Shown one piece after another: positions 6,480 to 7,061 of a stretch of 7,061 bases of DNA; positions within the stretch are counted from its first letter, which is position 1; every line of letters begins with the position of its first letter. This DNA is from Candidatus Heimdallarchaeota archaeon (GTDB taxonomy: Archaea > Asgardarchaeota > Njordarchaeia > Njordarchaeales > JAMOTR01). The notes below the pieces were generated by a model. The model made no database searches. It had not been told where the DNA came from and worked only from the letters and a program-made list of their open reading frames with translations. The stretch is from contig JAMOTR010000035.1 of assembly GCA_027068385.1 (NCBI GenBank), positions 1 through 7,061 on the forward strand, read 5' to 3'. The translations under genes were made by a program, and so were the position numbers.

Positions 6480-7016
6480 ATGAAGAGGTTCCCGTACGGA
6501 AAGAGCGTCTATGGGATAATGTTCGTAGCGTTTTTATTCGTACTCCTGGGGGCCCGGCTATTATACTCGGCAGAGAATCAGATTATACGGGTAGCGTTCT
6601 TCCTCTTAGGCTTCGGAGCCATGTTTATCGGTTACGCCTCTCGGATCACATCGTTTATGAACGAGGTATTCGCGGATCTAGATAGGGACGGAATACACTT
6701 TCCTAGGAGGGGAAGGGGGTCCCAAAGGTTAATCGTGCGGTTCTTACTCTTCACGGGACCTTTCATCGCTAGCTTCTTCGTACCTTCCGATGAAGCTCGG
6801 GCAGCGTTTACCACGGGGCGGATACTAGGATATCTAATCGCAGAGCTATACATGACGAAGCTCGCCCGCGGCTATGAGAAGAGCAGAAGGATGCGCATCT
6901 ATTACGAATTTAGAGGCGAAGATCGGGTGATATTTACGAAGGAGGAAGCGCGAACGTTTTTAGGGATGATGAGCCGAGATCACCCTGAGCTTGATGATGA
7001 TCCCAGTCCCCTCTGA
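6480..7016 (+). CDS. Small membrane protein with four predicted helices, function unknown
   Basis: I do not recognise this 178-residue protein. It has hydrophobic segments at about 11-30, 36-54, 84-101 and 106-128. A basic loop (76-83, RRGRGSQR) lies between helices 2 and 3, and a soluble C-terminal part (130-178) ends in the acidic tail ELDDDPSPL. Of its seven CGG codons (26, 37, 55, 87, 107, 114, 149), six lie in or at the edge of membrane helices. All thirteen other Arg codons (AGG, AGA, CGC, CGA) lie in loops or the soluble tail, so CGG behaves as a hydrophobic residue here. It begins 5 nt after the MFS stop and so is probably cotranscribed with it. It may be an accessory to the transporter. 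The start at 6480 has no Shine-Dalgarno sequence. Confidence 0.8.
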   Translation: MKRFPYGKSVYGIMFVAFLFVLLGARLLYSAENQIIRVAFFLLGFGAMFIGYASRITSFMNEVFADLDRDGIHFPRRGRGSQRLIVRFLLFTGPFIASFFVPSDEARAAFTTGRILGYLIAELYMTKLARGYEKSRRMRIYYEFRGEDRVIFTKEEARTFLGMMSRDHPELDDDPSPL

Positions 7017-7049
7017 TTCCGCTTAAGCTCGAGAAGAATTGTTCGGAAT
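7016..7049 (+). repeat. Weak inverted repeat after the last gene
   Basis: ATTCCG (7016-7021) and CGGAAT (7044-7049) are inverted copies 22 bases apart, with an 8-base palindrome GCTTAAGC (7021-7028) inside. The short arms and long spacing make chance likely. It could be part of a terminator or of the next gene's promoter, which lies outside the window. No reading frame is evident in 7017-7061. Confidence 0.2.
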
Positions 7050-7061
7050 AGTAGGAAAATA

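Noticed and set aside
1..7016. C-to-U RNA editing of CGG to UGG, as in plant mitochondria, instead of a code change
   Set aside because: It would give the same protein pattern and cannot be fully excluded from DNA alone. It would require editing at about 41 sites only in CGG codons, with no hint of editing elsewhere. I know of no such system in archaea. RNA-seq would settle it.
1..7061. tRNA, rRNA, CRISPR array or insertion sequence
   Set aside because: No tRNA-like cloverleaf, regularly spaced repeats, transposase frame or flanking terminal repeats were seen. Intergenic space is only about 90 bases at most inside the window.

Overview
The window looks archaeal, probably from a thermophile of the Thermoproteota/Korarchaeota kind, although the exact lineage cannot be fixed from 7 kb. 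The signs are an archaeal-type RNase HII, a two-subunit FAD-dependent dehydrogenase that closely resembles Pyrococcus dye-linked L-proline dehydrogenase (PDH1), a pyrolysin-like secreted protease, heavy AUA and AGG codon use, and AT-rich promoter-like segments close upstream of start codons, with a Shine-Dalgarno sequence at only one of them.

Layout: the left 1.9 kb is one minus-strand gene running off the window edge, a secreted subtilase with a PPC-like domain inserted in its catalytic domain and a second one after it. A short divergent promoter region (1905-1994) containing a dyad repeat separates it from a compact plus-strand cluster. That cluster is rnhB (1995-2786), the dehydrogenase alpha subunit (2761-4179, overlapping rnhB by 26 nt), the beta subunit (4185-5339), an MFS transporter (5362-6474, possibly with its own promoter) and a four-helix membrane protein of unknown function (6480-7016). 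The last 45 bases hold no gene that I can see. The alpha and beta subunits should form one amino-acid-oxidising complex. The transporter and small membrane protein could serve uptake or export of its substrate or product, but that rests on position only.

The main discovery is in the code. Read with the standard table, the six proteins contain almost no tryptophan (3 TGG codons in about 2300), and Arg appears where their families carry conserved Trp. Every such Arg is encoded by CGG and by no other Arg codon. All five CGG codons of the beta subunit fall where I recall Trp in the Pyrococcus homologue. In the protease CGG sits at the W of the G-W-Y-D motif and of the PPC 'LTWSD' motif. In RNase HII it sits at the W of the 'R-x-S-W' motif. 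In the small membrane protein nearly all CGG codons lie in or beside membrane helices, while all other Arg codons lie in loops. I count 41 in-frame CGG codons. Conserved Arg positions use AGA, AGG, CGT or CGC, and CGA is very rare (4 seen). The simplest reading is that CGG has been reassigned from Arg to Trp in this organism, while TGG still means Trp and TGA still means stop. Protein sequences below are described with this in mind: 'CGG-n' marks a residue that a standard translation would wrongly call Arg.
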